DNA of 9,020 bases from CAYLOP01 sp964385305 (lineage in GTDB: Bacteria > Chloroflexota > Anaerolineae > Anaerolineales > E44-bin32), in assembly GCA_964385305.1 (NCBI GenBank), contig CAYLOP010000127.1:1-9020 (forward strand), read 5' to 3'. The notes under the pieces are model-generated. The model saw only the letters and a program-made list of their open reading frames with translations, had not been told where the DNA came from and made no database searches. Every line of letters starts with the position of its first letter. The first letter of the stretch is position 1. A program made the position numbers and the translations under genes. Below, one piece after another: positions 1-6,098 of the stretch.

Positions 1-121
1 TGACCTGTGGTTGGCCGAAACGTAAGCCTAGCGCTTAGTTAACCCTCTCTGGTGTGTGATGGTATTCTGCACCACCCGTTCGGCGCGCTCCTGTCCCACA
101 CGTGATATGTACATCAAAGAC
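1..121. other. Downstream flank of ilvD, no gene seen
   Basis: No supportable reading frame, RNA gene or clear intrinsic terminator lies here. A short TAAGC/GCTTA dyad occurs near 22-37 without a following T-run on either strand, so it is not called a terminator. The stretch follows the ilvD stop codon on the minus strand. Confidence 0.4.
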
Positions 122-1786
122 TTATGCCAGGAGTACTGCCCCTCGAGATGCGGAGGATACAAATTTTGCATACCTAGCTAGGTAGCCATGTTTGATTTTT
201 GGTTCTGGGGAAATCAACGCTTGCCGACGGGTATCGAACTCCTGCTTTGAAACATTAACATTAATCCTGCGCTTTTTAATATCTATCTTGATGATGTCCC
301 CGTCTTCGATCACTGCTATTGGGCCACCGTCCATTGCTTCAGGTGAGATGTGTCCAACAGCCGCGCCACGCGATACGCCAGAGAACCTACCGTCCGTTAC
401 GAGCGCCACTGATTCACCCAAACCTGAACCCATCAGGGCCGCAGTAGGAATCAGCATTTCGCGCATTCCCGGTCCCCCTTTTGGTCCTTCATAACGAATC
501 ACCACAACATCACCAGGTTCAATCTTTCCCGTAAGGATGGCATCTGCTGCCCGCTCTTCCGAATCGAAAACTCGTGCCGGACCCTCATGAACCATCATAT
601 TCTCAGCAACTGCTGCGGTCTTGACGATGGCGCCCTCCGGGGCAAGATTGCCATAGAGTACGGCTAAACCGCCGTCGATACGATGCGGCTTGCAGATGGG
701 TCGGATCACGTCCCGATCGTTCACCATTGACTGGGATAGGTTTTCTCCTACTGTCTTTCCAGTCGTGGTTAACGGCTCAGGATCTATAAGCTTATGGCTC
801 AGGAGCTCCTTCATGACTGCCGGTATGCCACCCGCACGATCAAGGTCATCCATATGAAGATCGCTTGATGGGCTGATCTTCGCCAGGAGAGGCGTTCGTT
901 TGCTTACCTCATTAAAGGCTTCAAGCTGCAAATCGATCCCTGCTTCATGCGCAATCGCTAGTAGGTGCAGGATCGTGTTCGTTGAACCACCTATAGCCAT
1001 ATCCAGCGCGATGGCATTTATGAATGACTCATGGGAAAGTATATCCCTCGGCTTGATATCCTTCTCTACAAGATCTAGGATTTTTACTCCTGTCTGCTTA
1101 GCGAGCCTCATGCGCTTTGCTTGAACGGCAGGGATGGTGCCATTCCCAGGCAATGCCAATCCAAGCGCTTCGGCTATGCAATTCATGGAATTCGCAGTGA
1201 ATAAGCCTGAACATGAACCGCAACCAGAACAAGCCTCAACTTCGATTTGCTGCATCCTTTCCAGCGTAATCTCACCAGCATCAAATTGACTAACAGCTTC
1301 ATTTACTTGCATAATATCGAGATACTTCCCGTTTGCCTTTCCCGCAAGCATGGGTCCACCACTAACAAGGATCGCAGGAACGTTTATCCGGGCAGCCGCC
1401 ATGAGCATTCCAGGAACGATCTTGTCACAATTTGCAATCAAAACAACCGCATCCAGTTTGTGGGCTTCCATCATTGTCTCGACACTATCGGCAATAAGCT
1501 CGCGGCTTGGAAGGGAGTAATGCATTCCTGAGTGTCCCATTGCAATCCCATCACCGACTGCGATTGTGGAAAACTCGAAGGGAGTGCCCCCTGCCATGCG
1601 AATACCAGCTTGCACTGCCAAGGAGATACGATCAAGATGAATATGGCCAGGAACAAGATCGGTGCGCGAATTCGCTACTCCAATGAAAGGACGATCAATT
1701 TCATCAGCGGTCAGACCTGTTGCATATAAGAGGCTTCGATGAGGCGCACGCCGCGCACCTTTTGTTACTTCATGACTTTTCCGCAT
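122..1786 (-). CDS. ilvD: Dihydroxy-acid dehydratase (IlvD/Edd family)
   Basis: Cytoplasmic iron-sulfur dehydratase. Family members convert 2,3-dihydroxy-3-methylbutanoate or -pentanoate to the 2-keto acids that precede valine, leucine and isoleucine. The product is 554 aa, full length for the short form of the family. Visible are the Mg ligand region AVGDGIAMG (D79), the CDK motif C120-D121-K122 (cluster cysteine, Mg aspartate, carbamylated lysine), GCGSCSG with cluster cysteine C192, GGSTNT (266-271), MREM with E443, and DGRFSG with catalytic S469. The early motif reads VPGHIHL, so the cysteine found there in the [2Fe-2S] type is a glycine (G47), as in E. coli IlvD. Sugar-acid dehydratases of the same superfamily are the main alternative, but length and N-terminal motifs favour DHAD. 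The ATG is preceded by TAAGGAG with a 7-nt spacer. It is last in a minus-strand run after ridA and a larA remnant, 121 bp beyond the remnant's stop. Not being in a visible ilv operon leaves a catabolic role possible. Confidence 0.93.
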   Translation of the reverse strand: MRKSHEVTKGARRAPHRSLLYATGLTADEIDRPFIGVANSRTDLVPGHIHLDRISLAVQAGIRMAGGTPFEFSTIAVGDGIAMGHSGMHYSLPSRELIADSVETMMEAHKLDAVVLIANCDKIVPGMLMAAARINVPAILVSGGPMLAGKANGKYLDIMQVNEAVSQFDAGEITLERMQQIEVEACSGCGSCSGLFTANSMNCIAEALGLALPGNGTIPAVQAKRMRLAKQTGVKILDLVEKDIKPRDILSHESFINAIALDMAIGGSTNTILHLLAIAHEAGIDLQLEAFNEVSKRTPLLAKISPSSDLHMDDLDRAGGIPAVMKELLSHKLIDPEPLTTTGKTVGENLSQSMVNDRDVIRPICKPHRIDGGLAVLYGNLAPEGAIVKTAAVAENMMVHEGPARVFDSEERAADAILTGKIEPGDVVVIRYEGPKGGPGMREMLIPTAALMGSGLGESVALVTDGRFSGVSRGAAVGHISPEAMDGGPIAVIEDGDIIKIDIKKRRINVNVSKQEFDTRRQALISPEPKIKHGYLARYAKFVSSASRGAVLLA

Positions 1787-1907
1787 TCGATCGCTCCTTA
1801 CGCATAAATCAATCTACTTATGTGTTAATGAAAAATGTGGCCCTCAAGGATGTTACGGTCTAGACGATAAAAGCCCTGCACTTATGTACCCGACCAACCA
1901 ACTACGA

Positions 1908-2573
1908 TCAAACAGGCACATAAATGGGTAAGGTCTCTGGTGCGTAGGGAAGGATGGAGACTTTTGCGTCAGATCCGTGACGCTCGGACGCCTCCTTCAA
2001 TGCGTCCTCCACACTTCCAAAGGGCAAAAAACCCAGCCTTGCTGCCTCTTTATCTGAGATACCTCCCGACACGATACTGGTTTGTCTATTTTGACGGACG
2101 TTCGCCCACGCGATTGCCAGCGCAGCGGCGGCAATATCCGTAATTTCCCCTTCGTCAATGGCAGCCTCAATTTATGAAGGAGGCCAGGCCTTATACTCAA
2201 GCATGTCTATATGAGTCTTAGAAACACCTTCGGGGCAAGGCGTTACGACAATGATCGTTCCATGCAGTTGAGCCGCCTATTCTGATGGATAGAGCGACTT
2301 CTGCGCTTGTAAAAATTTGATATCCATGGGGTAGGAACTCGTAAACACGATATCCGCCTGTTCAGAATAAGTGATCCCATGCACATTACAAGATAGCTCG
2401 ACTGCAGAACGGAAGGCAACTCGAATGTCTCCAAATAACGCCTTTACGCACTTACCGTCTTTATTCAGAACTATGTTCAATACAACACCCATTCCACTCC
2501 TCTCGGCAACATACTCCATCTCTTCTCTGACCAGGTTATTACCAAGCGTAGTCACGCAATCAAGAAACTTATT
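1908..2573 (-). pseudogene. LarA-like nickel-dependent racemase (DUF2088), C-terminal remnant with two stops
   Basis: One continuous minus-strand frame reads as the C-terminal half of a LarA/DUF2088 protein. In order it shows GNNLVREEM, VLNIVLNKDG, ADIVFTSSYPMDIKFLQAQK, then TIIVVTPCPEGVS, IAAAALAIAWANVR, SGGISDKEAARLGFLPFGS and a final APETLP before TGA at 1908-1910. Within this frame are a TAG at 2277-2279 (after KSLYPSE) and a TAA at 2172-2174 (before IEAAIDEGE). No frameshift is needed to follow the homology through both. The family is about 420 aa; only about 220 codons are present. The N-terminal half carrying the nickel-pincer-binding histidines and lysine is missing, cut off where the ridA stop lies (2597-2599). 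LarA enzymes racemise lactate or related 2-hydroxy acids; this copy should be inactive. It sits between ridA and ilvD on the same strand and probably belonged to their operon. Family assignment is from recognised motifs, not a search. Confidence 0.82.
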
Positions 2574-2596
2574 CCGTGTGTTGACTGTTCTGACTG

Positions 2597-3103
2597 CTAA
2601 TCGATGATCTCGACTTCGGCTTCAATTTCAACCGGGATACCGAATGGCAACTCTGCCACGCCCACGGCAGAGCGGGCGTGAAGTCCCCTTTCGGGTCCGT
2701 ACAGCTCAAGAATCAGCTCGGAGAAACCATTGATTACTTGTGGTTGTTTATTAAAACCAGGCGCCGAGTTCACCATGCCAAACACCTTTAGCCAGGCCGT
2801 TACCCGGTCCAGGTCGCCCAGCACACGCTTGAGGCTGGCCAGGATCGATAATGCGGCTAGCCGCGCTGCCTGGTAACCTTCCTCTAGCGATAGGTCCGAC
2901 CCAACCTTGCCTATTGGACTTGCGATTGATCCATCCGGGTTCTGAGGACCATGACCCGCGATATAAGCCCGATTGTCACGCACCCTCACTGGCACGAAAG
3001 GTAAATTCATCCCCGGCGGTGTCTTCAGCGGTTCTGGGAGAGTTAGACAAAGTTTCTGTATCTTGGCTTCAACCTTTAGGACTTCGTTTTCATGCGACGA
3101 CAT
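2597..3103 (-). CDS. RidA/YjgF/YER057c family protein (reactive enamine/imine deaminase-like)
   Basis: Small cytoplasmic protein of 168 aa. RidA proteins hydrolyse 2-aminoacrylate and similar enamines/imines released by PLP enzymes; some relatives act inside catabolic pathways. Motifs: VPVRVRDNRAYIAGHGP (about 37-53), a central helix region with LEEGYQAARLAALSILASL, VFGMVNSAPGFNKQPQVING, and the signature HARSAVGVAELPFGIPVEIEAE. R144 aligns with the substrate-carboxylate arginine of RidA (Arg105 in E. coli) and E159 with Glu120. It is about 40 aa longer than E. coli RidA, the extra being mainly an N-terminal arm. This is usual for the longer RidA-like subfamily whose members carry KVGxDLxLEEGYxAARLAAL, so true RidA activity is not certain. 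The ATG at 3101-3103 has GGAGGT at 3110-3115, 6 nt upstream. It is the first gene of the minus-strand set. Confidence 0.88.
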   Translation of the reverse strand: MSSHENEVLKVEAKIQKLCLTLPEPLKTPPGMNLPFVPVRVRDNRAYIAGHGPQNPDGSIASPIGKVGSDLSLEEGYQAARLAALSILASLKRVLGDLDRVTAWLKVFGMVNSAPGFNKQPQVINGFSELILELYGPERGLHARSAVGVAELPFGIPVEIEAEVEIID

Positions 3104-3472
3104 GGGGTGACCTCCATATTCGATTTAAGAAAGTTTCGTAATGAGCCGTTCTAAGTTTCATGAGGTAAATAATCCGGGAAAAGTGTTTATGCATGTTGTC
3201 TTGTAAACATTCTTTCATTGTATAGCTTGTGTCCTGAACCCCAATTGCGTTATCGCTCCAATATAGATTCTTATCAGGGTAAGTAGGAGAACCTGCTGAC
3301 TAGCGAAGCTATTATAGGCTACCTCCCCCTCTTATGTGGCCGCCGATGTCAATATACTGGTAACAAGTGAGCACGCAACTCTCCTGTCCGTCCGCTCATA
3401 GTCAACTGAGCTGGTAGCTTCCTAAGCCATCGCGCGCTCGTCGCCTCGGGTTATTATAACAACTAATGTGGG
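3104..3472. other. Upstream region of the RidA gene, no gene
   Basis: About 370 bp between the ridA start and the IS21 target site, with no reading frame resembling a protein and no recognisable tRNA or other RNA. A possible minus-strand sigma-70 promoter is TTGGGG (3239-3244), 16 nt, TACAAT (3217-3222), about 110 bp upstream of the ridA start. The -35 box is poor, so this is weak. Before the IS arrived this stretch was continuous with the non-coding DNA now at 6099 onward. Confidence 0.45.
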
Positions 3473-3477
3473 AAACG
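3473..3477. repeat. Target site duplication, left copy (AAACG)
   Basis: AAACG directly abuts the left IS end (TGCATATTCCG) and is repeated exactly at 6094-6098 directly after the right IS end (CGGAATACGCA). A 5-bp duplication is within the 4-8 bp usual for IS21-family insertions. Confidence 0.85.
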
Positions 3478-3482
3478 TGCAT

Positions 3483-3551
3483 ATTCCGACGGATGCTGGA
3501 CACCGATTCCGACGCATGCTGGACACCGATTCCGGAGCATGGTGGACACAT
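3483..3551 (+). repeat. IS21 left-end tandem repeats (3 x 23 bp)
   Basis: Three abutting 23-bp units start at 3483, 3506 and 3529. Units 1 and 2 share ATTCCGACG(G/C)ATGCTGGAC and differ at one base; unit 3 is more diverged (ATTCCGGAGCATGGTGGAC). They match the inverted right-end units in the core TGGACAC-N3-TTCC. In IS21 elements such repeats are transposase-binding sites. Confidence 0.85.
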
Positions 3552-3556
3552 ATTCT

Positions 3557-3580
3557 CCCTCAGGCATGATCGCCTGAGGG
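3557..3580. other. Perfect 9-bp stem-loop inside the IS left end
   Basis: CCCTCAGGC and GCCTGAGGG form a perfect 9-bp stem with a 6-nt loop (ATGATC). It lies between the terminal repeats and the istA ribosome-binding site. No T-run follows, so it is not a standard intrinsic terminator. As inference, it could damp transcription entering from outside or hide the istA start in long read-through messages. Confidence 0.55.
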
Positions 3581-3640
3581 CACTATAGCGGCGCTGGATA
3601 ATCCCGATTTATTGGGGCATCCTCGGCCTTCTGATCACAC

Positions 3641-3649
3641 AGGAGGTGA
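3641..3649 (+). promoter_or_regulatory. Ribosome-binding site of istA (AGGAGGTGA)
   Basis: AGGAGGTGA is a full-length complement to the 3' end of 16S rRNA. The AGGAGG core ends 6 nt before the ATG at 3653, which fixes this ATG as the start of the transposase. Confidence 0.8.
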
Positions 3650-3652
3650 CCG

Positions 3653-5974
3653 ATGCCCCAGGAGAGATTGTCCGTGCGCAAGATCCAGGAAGTTCTTCGC
3701 CTCAAATGGGAGAGCGGGCTCAGTAATCGAGCGATCGCCCGGAGCTGCTCGATATCCCCCACAACGGTGAAGGAGTACATCCGCCGAGCCCAAGCGGCCG
3801 GGCTCTCCTGGCCGCCCCTTGAAGGCCTGGACGAAGACCAGCTCTACCGTCTGCTTTTCCCCCAAGCCGCGCCACCCTCGGAGCGGGAAATCCCGGAGCC
3901 AGACTGGCAAAGCATTCATCGGGACCTTCGGCACAAAGGTGTGACCCGGCGCCTGCTGTGGCTCGAATACCGGGAAGCCCATCCCGATGGCTACGGCTAT
4001 AGCCGCTTTTGCGAGATCTACCGTTTGTGGGCCAAGAAACTGGATCCTCCCATGCGGCAGACGCACAAAGCGGGGGAGAAGATGTTCGTGGACTACGCCG
4101 GGCAAACGGTGCGCGTTGTTTACCCGGAAACCGGCGAGATCCGTGAAGCGCACATCTTCGTGGCGGTACTTGCTGCAAGCAACTACAGCTATGCCGAGGC
4201 GCAGTGGACCGAAGACTTGCCCAACTGGATCACCGGCCACGTCAGGGTGCTGGACTTCTTCGGCGGGGTGCCGGAAATCATCATCCCGGATAATCTTAAG
4301 ACGGGCGTGAAACATCCCTCTCGCTATGAGCCTGACATCAACCCCACCTACCTGGACATGGCGGAGCACTATGGCACCGTGGTGCTCCCTGCGCGTATCC
4401 GCAGGCCCAAGGACAAAGCCAAGGTGGAGGTGGGGGTGCTGGTCGTGGAACGCTGGATCCTGGCCAGGCTGCGCAATCGGCGATTCTTCGGCCTGGCCGA
4501 GCTCAACCAGGCCATCCGCAAGCTGCTAAAAGAGCTCAACGACCGGACGATGGAGCATCTGGGGAAGTCCCGCAGGGAGTTCTTCGAGGAGCTTGACGGC
4601 CCGGCTCTCAAGCCCCTACCGGCCGAACCCTATCAGTTCGCCATCTGGAAGAAGGCCAAAGTCCACATCGACTACCACGTCGAGTTCGGCAAGCACTACT
4701 ACAGCGTGCCCTATCAGTTCATAGGCGAGAAGGTTTTCATACGGGCCACAGAGCACAGCGTGGAGATCTTCCACAAGCACCGCCGGGTGGCATCACATCC
4801 CAGATCTCGAGCACGGGGGCGCCATACGACCCAGGTGGAACACATGCCAGCAAACCACCGCCACTATGCGGAGTGGTCTCCGGAGCGCTTTCTAAAATGG
4901 GCTGAAGACATCGGTCCTCAGACCCGGGCGCTGATCGAGACTGCCCTGGCTTCCCGCAGGCATCCTCAGCAGGCGTACCGCACCTGCCTGGGCATCCTGG
5001 GGCTGGCCAGGCGCTTCACCCAGGAGCGCCTGGAAGCGGCCTCAGGGCGCGCCTTGGCCTCCGGCATCTGCTCATACAAGGGAATAATCCCGAAGGACAT
5101 CGGGACGATGAGAACATCCTCGACTCTGGCCTCGACCAGGTGCCCCTGGAAGAGCCCGCTTCCGTGTCTCTTGATCCCCATGCCAACATCCGTGGACCGT
5201 CTTACTACCGCTGAGGAGAAAACAATGCTCAAGCAACCCCTTCTGGAGAACCTTACCCGCCTGCGCCTTCCCGGGTTCCGGGAAGGACTGAAGGAGCAGT
5301 GGGAGAACCCCCACTATGCTGAATTATCCTTCGAAGAACGTTTGGGTATGCTGGTGGACCGGGAGTGCACCCGCCGGGACAACAGCACCCGGGAGCGCCG
5401 CACCAAAGCCGCCCGCTTCGCCCTGCCTGCCAGCATCGAAGATCTGGATCTCTCCTCCACTCGAGGCCTCGAGCGCAGCTTCATCCTGGAGCTGGCCCAG
5501 GGCGAGTGGATCCGCCGCCACCTAAACATCCTGGTGTTAGGACCTACAGGCGCAGGGAAGAGCTATCTGGCCTGTGCACTCGGCGAGTCTGCCTGCAGGC
5601 AGGGTTTCCCGGTGCGCTATGAGCGCACCTCCCGTCTGCTGCACGAGATCATGCTCTCCCACGCCGATGGATCCTTCCCCAAGCTATTAGCCACCGTGGC
5701 TCGCGTGCCGCTGCTGATCCTGGATGACTGGCTGCGAGATCCGCTCAACGCTGCCCAGGCTCGCGACCTGTTGGAAATCATCGACAACCGCTACGGCCGG
5801 GCTTCGACCTTGGTGGCCACCCAAGTCCCTGTGGAAGACTGGCATGCCCGCTTCCCGGATCCCACCCTGGGCGATGCCATTCTCGATCGTCTAATTCACA
5901 ACGCTTATCGGTTGGAACTGCGAGGTGAATCCATGCGAAAATCCCACTCAGCATTGCCCTTGGCGATGGGCTGA
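3653..5974 (+). CDS. istA: IS21-family transposase IstA, read through in frame into IstB (773 aa)
   Basis: Residues 1-478 are a typical IstA: helix-turn-helix around 21-46 (LSNRAIARSCSISPTTVKEY), then an RNase-H-fold DDE core with D147 (FVDYAG), D213 (IIPDNLK) and E259 (KAKVEVG), followed by ERWILARLRNR and a C-terminal DNA-binding/beta region with HYYSVPYQF. The protein should cut and join IS ends. At ICSYKGI (472-478) the frame leaves the family pattern. The expected IstA tail (ENILDSGLD ... GPSYYR, 34 residues) lies in the -1 frame and ends at TGA 5212-5214. The annotated frame instead reads about 46 out-of-register residues (479-524) and enters IstB exactly in frame at M525. Either this is a frameshifted istA or the element makes a transposase-ATPase fusion. 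The normal family layout is two separate genes. Strong Shine-Dalgarno AGGAGGTGA supports the start. Confidence 0.85.
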   Translation: MPQERLSVRKIQEVLRLKWESGLSNRAIARSCSISPTTVKEYIRRAQAAGLSWPPLEGLDEDQLYRLLFPQAAPPSEREIPEPDWQSIHRDLRHKGVTRRLLWLEYREAHPDGYGYSRFCEIYRLWAKKLDPPMRQTHKAGEKMFVDYAGQTVRVVYPETGEIREAHIFVAVLAASNYSYAEAQWTEDLPNWITGHVRVLDFFGGVPEIIIPDNLKTGVKHPSRYEPDINPTYLDMAEHYGTVVLPARIRRPKDKAKVEVGVLVVERWILARLRNRRFFGLAELNQAIRKLLKELNDRTMEHLGKSRREFFEELDGPALKPLPAEPYQFAIWKKAKVHIDYHVEFGKHYYSVPYQFIGEKVFIRATEHSVEIFHKHRRVASHPRSRARGRHTTQVEHMPANHRHYAEWSPERFLKWAEDIGPQTRALIETALASRRHPQQAYRTCLGILGLARRFTQERLEAASGRALASGICSYKGIIPKDIGTMRTSSTLASTRCPWKSPLPCLLIPMPTSVDRLTTAEEKTMLKQPLLENLTRLRLPGFREGLKEQWENPHYAELSFEERLGMLVDRECTRRDNSTRERRTKAARFALPASIEDLDLSSTRGLERSFILELAQGEWIRRHLNILVLGPTGAGKSYLACALGESACRQGFPVRYERTSRLLHEIMLSHADGSFPKLLATVARVPLLILDDWLRDPLNAAQARDLLEIIDNRYGRASTLVATQVPVEDWHARFPDPTLGDAILDRLIHNAYRLELRGESMRKSHSALPLAMG
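5087..5109 (+). other. Probable 23-nt insertion that shifts the istA frame
   Basis: Removing exactly these 23 nt joins ...SYKGI to ENILDSGLD... and restores a normal IstA of about 512 aa ending at TGA 5212-5214, 10 nt before the istB ATG. The segment contains a small dyad, CCCGA (5089-5093) with TCGGG (5100-5104). No slippery heptamer of the X-XXY-YYZ type is visible before it, so programmed -1 frameshifting has little support. A 1-nt deletion plus local divergence is the alternative. Confidence 0.5.
5225..5974 (+). CDS. istB: IstB-like AAA+ ATPase of the IS21 element, internal start
   Basis: From M525 of the long frame the sequence is a complete IstB of 249 aa, the normal size. It has its own signals: GAGGAG at 5213-5218 with a 6-nt spacer to ATG 5225, and the ancestral istA stop (TGA 5212-5214) overlaps this site, the usual coupled istA/istB arrangement. 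Using IstB numbering, an N-terminal helical part (about 1-95, with LPGFREGLKEQ and FEERLGMLVDRE) precedes Walker A GPTGAGKS (106-113) and Walker B LLILDD (D167-D168). Near the C-terminus GDAILDRLIHNAYRLEL matches the family's arginine-finger region. IstB binds ATP and DNA and helps IstA assemble the transposition complex and choose the target. It can be translated alone or as the C-terminal part of the 773-aa read-through product. Confidence 0.9.
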   Translation: MLKQPLLENLTRLRLPGFREGLKEQWENPHYAELSFEERLGMLVDRECTRRDNSTRERRTKAARFALPASIEDLDLSSTRGLERSFILELAQGEWIRRHLNILVLGPTGAGKSYLACALGESACRQGFPVRYERTSRLLHEIMLSHADGSFPKLLATVARVPLLILDDWLRDPLNAAQARDLLEIIDNRYGRASTLVATQVPVEDWHARFPDPTLGDAILDRLIHNAYRLELRGESMRKSHSALPLAMG

Positions 5975-5977
5975 GTG
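5945..5977 (+). other. Strong stem-loop overlapping the istB stop codon
   Basis: CACTCAGC (5945-5952) pairs perfectly with GCTGAGTG (5970-5977). The inner ATTGCC pairs with GGCGAT (one G-T pair) across a 3-nt loop, leaving a 2-nt bulge. The stem includes the istB stop TGA (5972-5974). No T-run follows, so it may slow transcription or stabilise the mRNA end rather than act as a classical terminator. Confidence 0.5.
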
Positions 5978-6003
5978 TATGATGTCTCAACCAGTGCCGC
6001 TGA

Positions 6004-6072
6004 CCACCATGGATTGGAACAGGTGTCCACCATCAATTGGAACAAGTGTCCACCATCGATTGGAACAGGTGT
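6004..6072 (-). repeat. IS21 right-end tandem repeats (3 x 23 bp)
   Basis: Three abutting 23-bp units start at 6004, 6027 and 6050, each of the form CCACCAT-N3-TTGGAACA-N-GTGT. Read on the minus strand they give TGGACAC...TTCCAAT, matching the left-end units in inverted orientation. The terminal segment 6076-6093 completes the end with CGGAATACGCA. Confidence 0.87.
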
Positions 6073-6093
6073 CCATTTTCATCGGAATACGCA

Positions 6094-6098
6094 AAACG
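6094..6098. repeat. Target site duplication, right copy (AAACG)
   Basis: Exact copy of 3473-3477, directly after the right IS end. Together the two copies define the element's boundaries to the base. Confidence 0.85.

Larger units (their letters stand above)
3478..6093 (+). mobile_element. Complete IS21-family insertion sequence, 2616 bp
   Basis: The left end reads TGCATATTCCGACG and the reverse complement of the right end reads TGCGTATTCCGATG (12 of 14 identical). Both begin with TG, so the element runs TG...CA as expected for IS21. Inside each end are three 23-bp repeats containing the shared core TGGACAC...TTCC, the multiple transposase sites typical of the family. The element encodes an IstA-type DDE transposase and an IstB AAA+ helper, both on the plus strand. 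It is flanked by an exact AAACG duplication, showing that it moved here as a unit and that neither flank has since been rearranged. Its GC content is visibly higher than that of the flanking genes, consistent with acquisition from a GC-richer host. It lies between divergent host genes and interrupts no gene. Confidence 0.93.

Noticed and set aside
192..1729. Several plus-strand open frames (192-494, 900-1124, 1247-1531, 1532-1729)
   Set aside because: All are antisense to ilvD, whose frame shows complete family motifs; none has a recognisable product.
1820..1907. Separate ilvD promoter (TTGATC, 17 nt, TACATA on the minus strand)
   Set aside because: The -10 box matches at only three positions, so it cannot be told from background; co-transcription from ridA is just as likely.
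1940..2143. Short plus-strand and minus-strand frames over 1940-2200
   Set aside because: The LarA-like remnant explains the region in a different frame. The alternatives have arginine-rich, out-of-register composition.
3184..3209. TGTTTA-N14-TAAACA inverted repeat upstream of ridA as an operator
   Set aside because: Only 6-bp AT-rich arms, not extended on either side, and it does not match a known operator spacing; chance is likely.
3574..3602. istA promoter with GATAAT at 3597-3602 as -10
   Set aside because: The -10 is good, but the -35 position reads CTGAGG inside the hairpin and there is no extended -10 TGn; support is too weak.
3635..4369. Long minus-strand open frame of 244 codons opposite istA
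   Set aside because: It lies wholly antisense to well-conserved IstA coding sequence, has no recognisable domain, and is expected from the high GC content of the IS.
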